Assembly (NCBI GenBank): GCA_963995505.1
Contig: OZ023182.1
Span: 17,025,619-17,089,618, forward strand
DNA from: Hypericum androsaemum
Taxonomy: Eukaryota > Streptophyta > Magnoliopsida > Malpighiales > Hypericaceae
DNA: 64,000 bases
Direction: 5' to 3'
A program made the translations under genes and the position numbers. Below, piece by piece: positions 12,346 to 24,938 of the stretch. The notes beneath the pieces were generated by a model. It was not told where the DNA came from and searched no databases. It worked only from the letters and a program-made list of their open reading frames with translations. Position 1 is the first letter of the stretch; every line of letters starts with the position of its first letter.

Positions 12346-13995
12346 CCCGATCACAGTTCTCGCAGATCCATTCGTGTCTTGCAACTTTTACTCTACGGAA
12401 CTAGACAGCACAATTCACGTTTTGCAAGTGGTTGAAGTTGTTCTTGCCATTATGGATGGCAGTTGGTTAGGAGCTAGTGCAGATGTCGGGCTAGGTTCGT
12501 TTATAATTTGGTTGTTCTTGATGGCCGGAGAGGGGCAAGATTATAGGTCTGCACTGATGATAGTACTGTTCAGTGCTTTAAGTTCTTAGAATTACATTAG
12601 TACAAAAGGAATTGTGTAGGAGCCGGGTTCTGAAAATTTGAACTTGAATATCTTGACACCTGCTATGCTAGAATTTTGTTGGCAGCCTTGTTTTGTTCGT
12701 TGTTGGGTTGAAAAAATTAAATGCTATGCCATTTTTTTTGGCCCAAGGAACAGAGGGAATCAGAAACCTGCATTTGGAAAACTTGTCAGAGCACGTAGGA
12801 AAAGAGAGAACGAAAGGAACAGAGGCGTTTGTATTGTAACAAGACGCATGCTCGAGCGTTGTCGGGCACCTAGAACAATGCTCTAACATTTGGCCTACAA
12901 AATTGAGCTCATTGCAGGGCTCCCTCTGGTAGTTTATATGCATGCAATATAGGGTAAAAAGTTCGTGTGGTTATCTTCCTATTTAAGTGAAGGAACTTAT
13001 AAAAGTAGTACATCAAGCAGATGCTTTTGCTTTTGTATATAATAAGGTTGAATGCAGGATGGCAATGAGGGGTGTTCTTTCATTCTTGCCTAACCTGCTG
13101 CAACATTCGGACTCAAATACTTGCACATTATTGAGCAAGGGAGAGTTATCTTGCACGTATGGTTCTCTCTATTACACTTGGGTAGTAGTCACTTTGTGCA
13201 GATTGTTGCACAAATCTTCTTTGAAACCAGACCTAATCCAGGTTGACCTGCAGAACTATCATTTGTCGCTTGCGCACGCTGTAAAGCCATCCATTGTTCT
13301 AGTAGATTAGAAAATATTGTGGACTGCCTGCTAAACTTGGCACACCAGTTGGTTCTCTCTTATATTCAATGAGCGTAATTTAGATACATTCTGCATTCTT
13401 TGATTTGATGGGTATGCGAAGATGACGAACTGCACGCTTTTCCTTTTGTTCACTTTAATGTCTTGTGTTATTCTGTGTTGCAGGTTCTCAGTGATCTACG
13501 TATCGTATCATATCATATATATATGGTAAAACAAGAAGAAAAGGTGTGTATGTGATATGGTCATTACACTTGAGAGAAATTTTTTTTGCTTAATGGTATT
13601 CAATCCATTTTTCTGCCCCATTTTTATTACTTGTTTACTATTTCTGATTCATTCTGGTTTATTAAGTTCCTCTGTTTTGTGGATTCCAGAACCTTTGGAT
13701 TTGTTTCATGTCTTCCTTTTCTTTCTTACATTAGTTTTGGTCGAAATAATCTGGTTTTTAGACATTCGTTAGACCAACTCGAGCCGTGCATGAAAACAAA
13801 GAATGAAACAACTCATTCTGCTGAGTTGTTGTAAATGGTGTTGCATTCTCATATTCATGTTACTCCGAAATTTCTTTAATCTATGAGTTTGGTAATATTT
13901 ATTGATTAGTATTATCTTAGCTACTAATCAAATATGCTCAGTGACTATGCGTTGGGTTGATTAAGGAGAGTGTTCACAGGGTCATATTCGGTATC
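12346..13995. other. 3' flank and intergenic
   Basis: Follows the RIN13-like stop codon. Several short open frames (for example 12335-12589 and 12987-13310) have no recognisable family and no consistent splice structure. Part of this is likely 3'UTR. No mobile element ends were seen. Confidence 0.4.
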
Positions 13996-14772
13996 GCGGT
14001 TCACGCGGTGTTGTTGGATGCTGGCTTTGTTGGGTTTGATCCTGTTTCAGACAGGATTATATTAGATGGTTTCGGTTCAAGTGTGATATCGATTTCCTAT
14101 ACCTTTCCAAGGCTTCCGAGGGCCGTGTTGGTGAATGTGAAGTTTTATAGCTTAGGGGATTTTGTGATTGTCCATGGCTCACTGCCCAATGGCCGGTGGA
14201 GATGCTGCCAGTTGTGCTTGGACGCACGTATGTTCGGACCCGGATTGAGTACGGTGTTCGAAAGTATTAGTGCAGCCGATGATGATCATTGGAAACTTGC
14301 TGAGTTCTGGAGGATTGCGAAAGACGAGCTGGCTTATCCGTTGCTGATCATTCTGAGTGATGTAAATGGCTTGCCTCTTCCGCCGTGCTTCATGCGCCTC
14401 CCGGCTGACCTGAAGTTCAAGATCGTGGAGAATCTTCGAGGCGTGGACATCGCAAAGGTTGCGTGCGTTTGCTCAGAGATGCAGGGCTTGTGTTCAAACA
14501 ATGACTTGTAGAAGCGGAAGTTCGTGCAATATTTGGGAGAGATTGGTATGTGGATGCCTGATGAGCTAGAGTTTGGATCATCATCAGGCACGGTCGTCGA
14601 TTGGAAGGAAAAGTTTGCATGGGAGATAAAGATGCAAAATGGGCAGATGGATGATAATTGTTGCATGTGTCCAGACTATAAAACACACCATAAAAGGCGA
14701 ATGAATGAATCCGCCTGTTGTGTTGCGACTAAGTATAGATGGAAACTATGTAGGGTCAAGGGATGTCTTTAG
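13996..14772 (+). pseudogene. SKIP22-like F-box gene, copy 1, nonsense-disrupted
   Basis: From IAVHAVLLDAGFVG this copy parallels the intact-looking copy at 17494-18300, through the FP-like (Fbxo7/PI31-type) region to the F-box LPPCFMRLPADLK...VDIAKVACVCSEM. At 14509-14511 the conserved Trp codon of NDLWK is TAG. The same frame stays open afterwards (KRKFVQYLGE...FGSSSGTVVDWKEKFAW) to a stop at 14770-14772, so a single TGG to TAG change separates it from a longer product. The N-terminal roughly 40 residues of copy 2 are absent; upstream sequence is unrelated. The 3' flank (about 14790-15000) is also homologous to that of copy 2, showing that the duplication included flanking DNA. Confidence 0.8.
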
Positions 14773-15539
14773 ACATGTCTAAAGTAGGGTTGGGTAAATG
14801 TTTTTATTTTCTATGTATATTTTACTTTCAATAAAGTTCAGTTTTGTTGGAAGCAAGTTCAGCATTTCGCTCAATAGAAATAAATCTGCATCAGTTGTTT
14901 AATTTGTTAGAAATATTTTTTATTGTAATCGCCAATGTTCACTGTTCATATTCACGTTTTCTCCTCCAGGATTCAGCCTTCATCGACCAGCAATGGTTAT
15001 CAGAATTCTGCGAAATTCGTTTATTTAGTTACAATATGTAATATATATTTATGCCATCAAAAATCAAATATTATGCTAGATAATTTCTTTATATGATGCA
15101 ATATCTCTAGTTTGAGATCTTCTATGGTATTGTTTGTCAATTTTTCACTCTACATTATGACGAGCCGATGATTCAAACTGATAAGTCCGACATTAGTTCC
15201 ATGAGAATTGTGAATTTGGTAATCCAGTTCACTAAAAAATGCTACGCCTGATGGGCCAACCCAAGCCCAGAAAGTTATTTCACCTTCTACCCCCACTCTT
15301 GAATTGGCTGCACTCCAAACAAACTGTTTAATGATTTAACCAACATCATCTCCTAAATGGAAAGAACATCCGATCACCATAAAATTTTATCACACATTAA
15401 AAAATTACGTTAAATGTGCTCGAATATATTATCTTAATAGTACCATCAAGCACTAAGTATCTTCTAAAAATGATCAAAAGATATTCAACCATCTAAATAA
15501 CTTTCACATTAAACAGTTAGCAACCTCGCCTAGATATTA
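14773..15539. other. 3' flank of SKIP22-like copy 1 and intergenic
   Basis: 14790-15000 matches 18570-18750 downstream of copy 2, including AATGTTTTTATTTTCTA and ATTCAGCCTTCATCGACC. The rest is AT-rich with no recognised feature. Confidence 0.55.
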
Positions 15540-16141
15540 GACCATCAGCATCCGCAACCTGCTCCAACCTAGGTCACGGAATAAATAATTAATTTTTCTC
15601 TCATCCACATCAACACAACCTAATTATTCTTTATTATACCCACATCCGCAACCTGCCCCAACCTAGGTCACAGAATAAACAATTAATTTCTCTCTCATCC
15701 ACATATTATCTACAATCATTTTTGTTTATATAAAAATTATATTAAATATACGTAAATACTTATTCCGTAATTAAGATAACAAAAATTTTTTTTGGTCAAA
15801 GTAAAAAAAAATTATTTTTCAAGTGTACCAAGTGAAATATTTACAAGTGTACAAATTTTCATATAAATTATAATTATTTTTTATCACAGATAATTCTAAA
15901 TTTTTTTAACCACATAAATAATATCCAAAAAATTATTTATACGAATAATATTGTACCAAGTATAACTAACTAGATAAAAAAATAAAAAAAAAAATACTAG
16001 GGCGAGGGCGTGGGCGTGGGGGCAAGTTTTGCCCCCACTTTACTTGAGGGCACGTCACCCTTTGAGTTTAACTTTTTTTTTAAATTATTTATTCCACTTG
16101 GCTGGGTCGAGGGCGAGGGAAAGCCTTGGATGCGGCTGGTC
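15540..16141. mobile_element. PIF/Harbinger-like MITE with TTA target duplication
   Basis: 602 bp with related inverted ends: GACCATCAGCATCCGCA at the left and, on the opposite strand at the right, GACCAGCCGCATCCAAGG. Both ends are flanked by TTA (15537-15539 and 16142-16144), the 3-bp duplication typical of PIF/Harbinger elements. There is no coding capacity. Near the left end a roughly 60-bp segment (CATCCGCAACCTGC... to TCTCATCCACAT) is directly repeated at about 15549-15609 and 15647-15706. A GC-rich GGGCG/GCCCCC patch lies at about 15998-16060. Confidence 0.7.
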
Positions 16142-17432
16142 TTAGGAAGAGGTATTGCACGAATTTCTAGGTCGGAGCTCTGAGTATGAATAGGATGCCA
16201 TTTTCTCTCTACTTGTACTTAACTTTTCGTTTTATATAGGGGCCCATCTCACCATTTCCAAAAAAAATTAGGATTGTAAAAACTCTTTTGCTTTCTTTAA
16301 TGATATCCAAAGACGTCGTCGATCGTTTCCGATTAAATTCTGGACCATTATCTTTGGCCCGTGCTCCTTCCAATGACACTGACTCACTACAACAAGAACC
16401 TCGAAGATTGACAGCGGGCCGTTCAAGGCGTCGATAGAAGTTTAACAATAACCCACTTTGCAGTCAAACGTTGAGAAATCAAACTGACGTCTAAATTTCG
16501 GGTCGGACATCCACCCGTGGACGGTGGACCAGATCATTCGAAGTGGGATTATTATGGCGCACGAAAAGGAAAAGTCGCCAAGCTAAACGGTGCTTTAGAT
16601 TTCTCCGGTTACCATTAATAGGCCTCGCCTCGGTCACTCCTACATAAGCTCCTTCTTTCTATTTTAACTTTAATCGAAATAATTAATACCAAAGAAATTA
16701 TTGAACTGACTAATTAATATTTGATTTGACTCGATATTAAATAATTACCCAATATATTAAGTGAAAATTGAATTTTTGCTAACAATTTGGAGTCAAGTTG
16801 GATATGTTAGTTATGTTAAAACAATCTCTTAACTAGTTATCTAACTGTCGGTTGGCACCTCCTCGTTCTCCTGATCGGAGTGTATACAGGCGAACATTAC
16901 AACCTTAAACATTCGGAGAACGAAAACAAAAAATTCTAAAATAAAAAATCATTTCCTCTCCCCAAATCGAAGAGAGAGTCTCAATAAATCACCAAATCGT
17001 CAGTTCCTCGAACTCTAGATCCGTGACCGATACGACGGCGTCGCTACTGTTTTGAACCCCTCATTGCTATGTTTTGCATGATATAATGTGTTATTTGGGT
17101 CAATTTTAAGTAGAAGTGTTTAATTGTTCTGTTTCGACAAATTTGAAATATTATTTGATCTTTGTTCCAAATTTTTATAAGAAGAGTGCAAGTGATGACG
17201 TGATTAAGGACGGCTGTTTCTACCTCTAAGTTGTGAATCCATTAAAAAAAAAGGAAAACAATTCCCCACAAACCCTAAATAATATATCTCCCCCACCCGC
17301 TTTAAAATTTACATCCCTATCGGTGCCTTGTTCAACTAACTCAACGGCCCAGCCCATTAACAACACGAGCTTTGGATTATTTAGGGCAGAATTTATAAAT
17401 CCTTGTTTAAGCCGAAACCCTAGTTTTTTTCC
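16142..17432. other. Intergenic, upstream of SKIP22-like copy 2
   Basis: No gene recognised. The last few hundred bases probably form the promoter of the gene at 17494. Confidence 0.4.
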
Positions 17433-17444
17433 TTTATAAATACG
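17433..17444 (+). promoter_or_regulatory. TATA box of SKIP22-like copy 2
   Basis: TTTATAAATACG lies about 55 bp before the ATG at 17494, giving a plausible short leader. It supports copy 2 as the transcribed member of the array. Confidence 0.5.
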
Positions 17445-17493
17445 TTTTTCACTCTCAAGACTCCGTAAGATCCGAGTAGTAGGGTTTGGAGAG

Positions 17494-18300
17494 ATGCAAT
17501 CGGAAAAAAGGGACCGGACAGTTGGCGGGGGCCATCTCGACACTGAGAGATTTGGTCTCTTGAGGAGGCTGCTCCAAGATGTAGGTATCCAAGAGGCTAA
17601 TAATCCGAGGACGCTGGTGGTGATCGCGGTTCACGCGGTGTTGTTGGATGCTGGCTTTGTTGGGCTTGATCCGGTTTCGGATATGATTAAATTAGTTGGT
17701 TTCGGTTCAACTGCCATATCTGTTTCCTATACGCTACGAAGGATCCAGGCGAGGGCCGAGTCGGTGAAGCTGAAGTTTTACAGCTTAGGGGACTTTGTAG
17801 TTGTCTATGGCTCGCTGCACAACGGCGGATGGAGGTGTCCTCGGTTGTGCTTGGACGCGGAGCTATTTGGATTGTTGTTCGAAGCTGATCGTGTTAGTGC
17901 ACTGGTTCAAACTTATGACGAACTTGCCGACGAGTTCTGGAGGATCGTGAGAGACGAGCTGGCTTATCCGTTGCTGATCAATCTGAGCGAAAATAACGGC
18001 CTGCCTCTTCCGCCATGCTTTATGCGCCTAACGGCTGACCTGAAGCAGCAGATCGTGGAGAATCTTCGAGGCGTAGACATCGCGAAGGTTGCGTGCGTTT
18101 GCTCGGAGATGCGGAGCCTGTGTTCTAACAATGACTTGTGGAAGCGGAAGTATGAGCTTGAGTTTGGATCATCATCAGGCACGGTCGTAGATTGGAAAGT
18201 AAGGTTTGCATGGTCTTATATACACCGGCCGGGAATGAATATGAACCGATCACAAGTTATATGCTGCTCACGGTTCATCACAGGAAACAGGCTACAATAA
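17494..18300 (+). CDS. SKIP22-like F-box protein, copy 2, 268 aa (short form)
   Basis: SKIP22-type F-box proteins bind SKP1 through the F-box and act as substrate adaptors of SCF ubiquitin ligases. Residues 20-165 resemble the FP (Fbxo7/PI31) region of SKIP22 (TLVVIAVHAVLLDAGFVG, VKLKFYSLGDFVVVYGSL, EFWRIVRDELAYPLLI). Residues about 170-220 are the F-box (LPLPPCFMRL...VACVCSEM...NNDLWKRK). It is intronless. Compared with SKIP22 (roughly 450 aa) it lacks the N-terminal ubiquitin-like region and most of the Gly/Arg-rich C-terminus: after DWKVRFAW the sequence changes to unrelated residues and stops. It may be a functional truncated paralogue or an early pseudogene. It belongs to a three-copy tandem array with 13996-14772 and 19141-19370. 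Confidence 0.75.
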   Translation: MQSEKRDRTVGGGHLDTERFGLLRRLLQDVGIQEANNPRTLVVIAVHAVLLDAGFVGLDPVSDMIKLVGFGSTAISVSYTLRRIQARAESVKLKFYSLGDFVVVYGSLHNGGWRCPRLCLDAELFGLLFEADRVSALVQTYDELADEFWRIVRDELAYPLLINLSENNGLPLPPCFMRLTADLKQQIVENLRGVDIAKVACVCSEMRSLCSNNDLWKRKYELEFGSSSGTVVDWKVRFAWSYIHRPGMNMNRSQVICCSRFITGNRLQ

Positions 18301-19140
18301 AGTTGTAATGCCCCGAAATACGACCAACTGTCTCCACGTTTAATTTTGGAGGTCTTCAGAAAAGAAGGTACACTCGACGTATTCGTCGCGCCAGAATCAA
18401 TCAGTTCGATCCCCGAACCACACCGTACTAGTCGAGGTCTTTCAGCGTGTTTTGTCCTCACTCACACACATCCTCAAGAAATCACCCATCCTGATCCTAC
18501 TCCCGGCCAAACGCATTTTTAAGTACTATGGATAGCCAAATTAAATCGCTTAAGCATATGTAAAGCGTGGTTGGGAAAATGTTTTTATTTTCTAGGTATA
18601 TTTTGTTGGAAGCAAGTTAAGTTTGCTGGCTCAGCAGAAATATGAATCAAATGTTTTACTTTCAATAAAAAGTCCAGTTTTTTAGTGTGATAAACAATGT
18701 TCACTATTCACATTTTCTCCTCCTTGATTCAGCCTTCATCGACCTGCAATGATTTACATGTATTCTTTAGAGTTCTGCGAAATTCTTTTACATGTACTTT
18801 TTAGAATTCTTCGAAATTCTTTTATTAAGGTCTTTGAACCTCCATGATTCTTCTTTGGCCTAGGACCTGTTTTGGTGATTAAATTTTTTGGTGGTTCTTA
18901 TGGAAGGTGTCTATTTGGTTTCTTGGTGAGGTGATTTTTTAACCTAGCATTGTGGAGATGAGAACCGTTCGGTTTGTATTCTTTTCGTCAAAGGAGTTAG
19001 ATAGTATTTATCTAGTAGTGTACAATTATCTTAGTTTAACTACTTTCAATTTTTACAATTTTGTTATCGACAAAAACTCTCGCCCAAATGAAAAACACAT
19101 CCAATCACCCTAAATTCACTGGAACGAGAATCTCCAAAAT
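18301..19140. other. 3' flank of SKIP22-like copy 2
   Basis: Contains the 3' segment shared with copy 1 (18570-18750). No further gene was found. Confidence 0.5.
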
Positions 19141-19370
19141 TGACGGCGGCTGGTGGTGTCCCCGGTTGTGCTTGGACGCGAAGCTGTTTGGACCTGTATT
19201 GAGAATGGTGTTGGAAGATGAAAATGTTAGTGCACCGGTTCGAATTCATGACGAACTTGCAGAGTTCTGGAGGATCGCGCGAGACGTAATGGCTTATCCA
19301 TTGCTGATCAATCTAAGCGACAAGAACGGCCTGCCTCTCTCGCCGTGCTTCATGCGTCGAGCCAAGATAT
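19141..19370 (+). pseudogene. SKIP22-like fragment, copy 3
   Basis: In-frame homology to residues about 110-178 of copy 2: WWCPRLCLDAKLFG, ELAEFWRIARDVMAYPLLI and LPLSPCFMR. Homology starts abruptly after unrelated sequence and ends inside the F-box just before an A-rich run. A short ACGGTCGTCG (from 19384) resembles the sequence encoding GTVVD in the other copies and may mark an internal deletion. The enclosing frame 19061-19486 is a chance extension. This is the most decayed of the three copies. Confidence 0.75.
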
Positions 19371-19798
19371 TAAAAAAAAAAAATTGGCCTACGGTCGTCG
19401 TATTTTCTCATGAGATTAATCACAATGTGAAAGGCGAAGTAGTGCAGACAAGAGGCCATTATTTATGGGTGGTTCTTTCTATGTAGATTGTTATTATCTA
19501 TGAAAAAGTTTCGGTAAATGTGCACAAGTACATTACACTTATCTTGTGATTAAGTACTATAATTTTTCTAAAATGACAAAAGATATTTAACTATTTAGAT
19601 AACATACGTTATTAGATAAGTAATATTTTTGGCACAAATTTTCTAAACCTAGACCTTCTCTTATTTTGGACCAATCAACTTTTAGAAATTCTAAAATATC
19701 CCCATCTAATAGAAACAATAATTTTTCTACTATAATTTCTTACCTCAATTCTTCATATCTATGTCGGTTAACCAACTCATGTTCAACCCACTTTGCAT
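19371..19798. other. Intergenic
   Basis: AT-rich sequence; nothing recognised apart from the 8-bp CTTTGCAT at 19791-19798, the left target-site duplication of the next element. Confidence 0.45.
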
Positions 19799-20459
19799 TA
19801 GGGATGACAGAAATATCCATACCCTGAGGGTCGGACCCTACTCTTATCTCGACCCTCAGGGTATGTTGACTTTGACTGGGTATGGGTATGGGTCCACTTT
19901 TCGAGGTGGAGTCTAGGGTAGGGTATGAATCCTATGAATTCCTACCATACCCTTACCATTTTACCCTAATTTGGACCCTATGAATTCCTACCATACCCTT
20001 ACCATTTTATCCTAATTTGGACCCTACCCTAACTAGACCCTACTTAAATCCTAAGTAGACCCTTCTATCTTTAAATTGTACTTATAAATTGTAATAGAGT
20101 TCTCAAATATTATGAAATATGTTCCATGATATTACCTCCGAAATTTGAATTATATATAATTTTAATTTTCTTTATTGATATACTAGATATTTCATGATTA
20201 ATCTTCACATATTCATTATGATTTATTTAAATTCGAATTAAAATTTTATATTTAAAAATTATCAAAAATGTCTTGTAATTAATTCAAGGGTCGGACCCTG
20301 CAGGACCTCGTAGACTCTATGGACCCTGAGGGTAAGGGTTTGGGTCTAATAATAAGATTTGTCAAGGGTCTAGGGTAGGGTATGGGTCTAACTTTCCAAA
20401 CTAAGATATGGATAGGGTCCTACCAATACCCTACCCTACCTTACCTTTTGCCATCCCTA
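19799..20459. mobile_element. hAT-like MITE with perfect 8-bp target duplication
   Basis: 661 bp starting TAGGGATGACA and ending TTTGCCATCCCTA, the terminal type known from plant hAT MITEs. It is flanked by identical CTTTGCAT at 19791-19798 and 20460-20467, the 8-bp duplication expected of hAT transposases. Subterminal regions are built of GGGTCGGACCCTA/ACCCTA blocks; the tract GAATTCCTACCATACCCTTA is directly repeated (about 19936 and 19982). No coding capacity. A diverged relative lies at 4509-5176. Confidence 0.85.
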
Positions 20460-20467
20460 CTTTGCAT

Positions 20468-20819
20468 GATCAACGTCTTGCTCTGTTTAAAATAAATCAA
20501 TTTCAAATAATTAATAAGATAACTTTGTCCCTCTCCAAAAATTCTACCTAATTCGTACATAAATTAATCGAGTAAGTCACATAAGTGTAGTCATTAACTT
20601 TGTCCATACAAATGGGCCTGGTCTCGATACCAGGCCCAACAGATGGGCCCAAAAGCCTAGTAAATGGAAAACCCTTCGGAGCCCCTCAATCTAGAAACAA
20701 AACGACGATAGAGAAAGGGTCTCTTCTCCATCAGCCTAATCCCTAACGCACTCTTTCTTCACTTCTCATTATCCCCAAATTGAATAATACTATAATAACC
20801 CAAGCCAAGCCAAGCCACC
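20468..20819. promoter_or_regulatory. Upstream region of the NAC-alpha gene
   Basis: Intergenic sequence between the hAT MITE and the NAC-alpha ATG. The last roughly 80 bp are CT/CCAAGC-rich, as expected of a leader. No clear TATA box was seen, which is common for housekeeping genes. Confidence 0.35.
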
Positions 20820-22298
<1,479 letters not shown>

Positions 22299-22816
22299 GC
22301 TCTTTCTTTTTGCTTGTGATCTTCGCTTTACTTTGATGAATTTAAGGGACAGATTAACGTTACCCGTTGTCTAAGCATCATTTTGTCGCTATGTTAATCC
22401 ATCGTTTGAACCTGAGACCACCTCTGTTGCTACTGAGTTTTGTAGGGAAAAATGTTGTTTTCCTCCTCCAATTTCTTGTTTTACTTATATTCCCACTAAA
22501 ATGTTATTTTTTTTGTCTTTTCATTTATCAAGATCTTGACTTTTTATGTTGCGATTTCCGTAAAGTTACTACAAACCATTTCATGTGAAAAATTAATGGG
22601 AAACGTATTGGTGATGTCTTCCCAACTGATCAGCCACGCAGAAGTAGGTTTAGAGAAAAGTTCAAATGGCTTGCTGAAATTAAAAATAGTACAAAGTAGT
22701 CCCTTATCTTGGGTTTAAATTAAACAGTTCCACAAGAAAGCAAATGAATCAGAGTTCATGCCTGGTCACTGATACAACACAGTCCAGCCATCCCTAGTTA
22801 ACATGATGGGTTGCTC
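22299..22816. other. Convergent 3' ends of the NAC-alpha and peroxidase genes
   Basis: The two genes point toward each other; this 0.5 kb should hold both 3'UTRs. No other feature recognised. Confidence 0.5.
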
Positions 22817-24804
22817 TTAACCGTTAATGACGCGACAATTGGCGCGAATCTCACCGCCATTTCCGCCACCGATCTGGCCCATCTTCACCATGGCATCAGC
22901 GAACTTCCTCTTCCACTGGAACTGGTTGTAGACGTTCTGCTTCACCAGGGATGACGTTGATGGAGTCGCCAAGAGCGACTGGTCCGAAGTGAACAGGCCC
23001 TTGTTGGCGAGGACATCCATGTAATATCCCGAGTCGAACGAGGACGGGCTCCGAGGGTCCATCGGGACGACCAGGCTCGGGTTGCTGTTTGGTGGACATT
23101 GTTGCTTTAGCGTAGTAGCGTAGGAGTCATTCAGTGCTGGGTCCTGAGCGATTGTTGCGCTGAAGTTGTATAGCCTGGTGATGAAGGATGTGCAGTGTGA
23201 TCGACCAATTGTGTGTCCTCCTATTATATTTCAGCCGAACAAAATCATCATATTTTCAATTTCAATGTTATTTTTGCCAGGTTTAGTTTACCAATTTTTA
23301 TGAACTATTATTCGAGCCGGATAAAAATTCTAATAATGACGATGCTTTCGGACAAAACAGGGTACTTACCGGAAAGGGTGACCATCTCTTCTTGAGAGAG
23401 ACCTTTGTTTGCAAAATTTTGGGTGAGCTGGTCGAGACTAAATGTGGGACCAGGGATGTTAGAAACTGTCTCCGACGCCAAAGAAACTCTCCCGTCTCTT
23501 CTCCCCGCTGGAACATCGTATCCAAACCCTCCTGTCTGTACACATTACACACAAGATCATTCAAAAAATTTGTTGATGCGACTTTTTTTACCCGAGTCAC
23601 TCGATACATATGGGATGAGTTGTAGTGTGAAAATTATGGAGGTACTTACGAGCTCAATGGAGTCTCTAGCTGCAAAAGCAAGGACATCAGCACAGGAAAC
23701 AACTCCCTTGCATGCGGATTCGAGCTTGGTCTTTGCTGCGTCGATGACCTCGAACCCTCGAAGGCTAGGGTTGTTGATGGGCGAGTCTTTCTCAGCTTTG
23801 TTTGAAGAGGTAGAATCGATGAGTACAGAACCATCACAACCCTGTGTAACAAGCTCATTGTTAGAGAAAACTTCAGGGGTATAACTCAAGACTAGCAAAT
23901 AGAACTTCCGTGTGTCTAAGTTCACGAAGTTTCGAATTTAAACTCTGACATGATTTACTTTTAAAAAAATTTAAAAAGAGTTGATGTTTGTTTTCAACTT
24001 CAGAATTTTCTACATTGGCGAAACAATTGCGGTGATCATGTTTTATTTTTTTAAACGTCGAAACATATCTGTTAACGTTACAAAACTCTAAAACTGGAGT
24101 GGAAAGTAAAATGTATAATCGTGCTCTTGAAAAAAAAAAGCAGGCGATATGTACTTATGAGTACTAATTAGTGTATAATAGTAAGTGTAACAATTTATTA
24201 TCTCGGTAATTTTTTTCATTGTAAATAAAATCCACTTGTAAAAAAAATCTCAGGGAAAGCGGAAAGTGATATGCTATCAATGGAATTCAACGCGGTGCAA
24301 GTAGCTTGTCCATTTCACTCGGTTCACCAAGGTTTTCCATTGCAAATAATGAAATTAAAAATAAACAAATTCTTGAACAATTGCAAATACTTTTGGAAGC
24401 TATTTACAAAATCAAGAATGCTTCATGTCTAGTGAATGACGGAAATTTTTCAATAAAAGAGCTCTCTGGAATAATGTCTTATAAATTTATAACGAGAGAA
24501 TAAAATTAAAAAGAGGGTAAAAAAGAAAATAAAATTATGGGAATATATATACACATATAAATATCTACACTTTCTTAGTTCTCACCCTAACAAAGCAATC
24601 GTGGAAGTGCATTCTGACGAGGCCAGGAGCTATCCCATTATCCTTGCTAAATGCATCTCTAACCACGTCTTTGACGATGAATTCAGCCAGACCACATGTG
24701 TTCTTGTAAAATCCAACTTCGAGCTGTTCAGAATAAACACTAAGACATAGCAGAAGAATGCCCCAAGTGACAAACACTTGACCTGACTTTTCTGGTTGAC
24801 TCAT
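22817..24804 (-). CDS. Class III secretory peroxidase, 4 exons, 326 aa
   Basis: Haem peroxidase of the plant secretory pathway, using H2O2 to oxidise phenolics in cell wall or vacuole. Exons 24804-24586 (219 bp), 23841-23650 (192 bp), 23535-23370 (166 bp) and 23220-22817 (404 bp): the classic four-exon layout, 192 and 166 bp being the usual middle-exon sizes. A hydrophobic signal segment ([14 protein letters not shown]) precedes the mature start at about residue 27. The distal haem site [11 protein letters not shown] carries catalytic Arg and His; Ca-site GCDGSVLID follows. [13 protein letters not shown] is the second signature, and SGGHTIG holds the proximal His. Cysteines sit at family positions, ending with NCR near the C terminus. 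It appears intact. Eight residues (MSQPEKSG) precede the hydrophobic core, so the N-region is slightly long. Confidence 0.93.
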
Positions 24805-24849
24805 GATATTATTAAATTCCCCTCCTAATTCTCTCTTGTGGGTTTTTTT

Positions 24850-24865
24850 TGTGTGTGTGTGTGTG
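24850..24865. repeat. (GT)8 microsatellite in the peroxidase leader
   Basis: Perfect GT dinucleotide run about 45 bp upstream of the peroxidase ATG, probably in the transcribed leader, reading (AC)n in the mRNA sense. Confidence 0.8.
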
Positions 24866-24930
24866 AAGTTCAGCTGTAGACAAGTGTGTTTGTGACTCTT
24901 GATGCAATTTTAAGAGTGATGAGAAGTGTC

Positions 24931-24938
24931 TATTTATA
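24931..24938 (-). promoter_or_regulatory. TATA box of the peroxidase gene
   Basis: The minus strand reads GCTATAAATAGAC, a canonical plant TATA box about 130 bp upstream of the ATG, which leaves a leader of roughly 100 nt. Confidence 0.7.

Noticed and set aside
12987..13310. 107-codon frame downstream of the RIN13-like gene
   Set aside because: No recognisable family, AT-rich codon use and no splice or promoter context.
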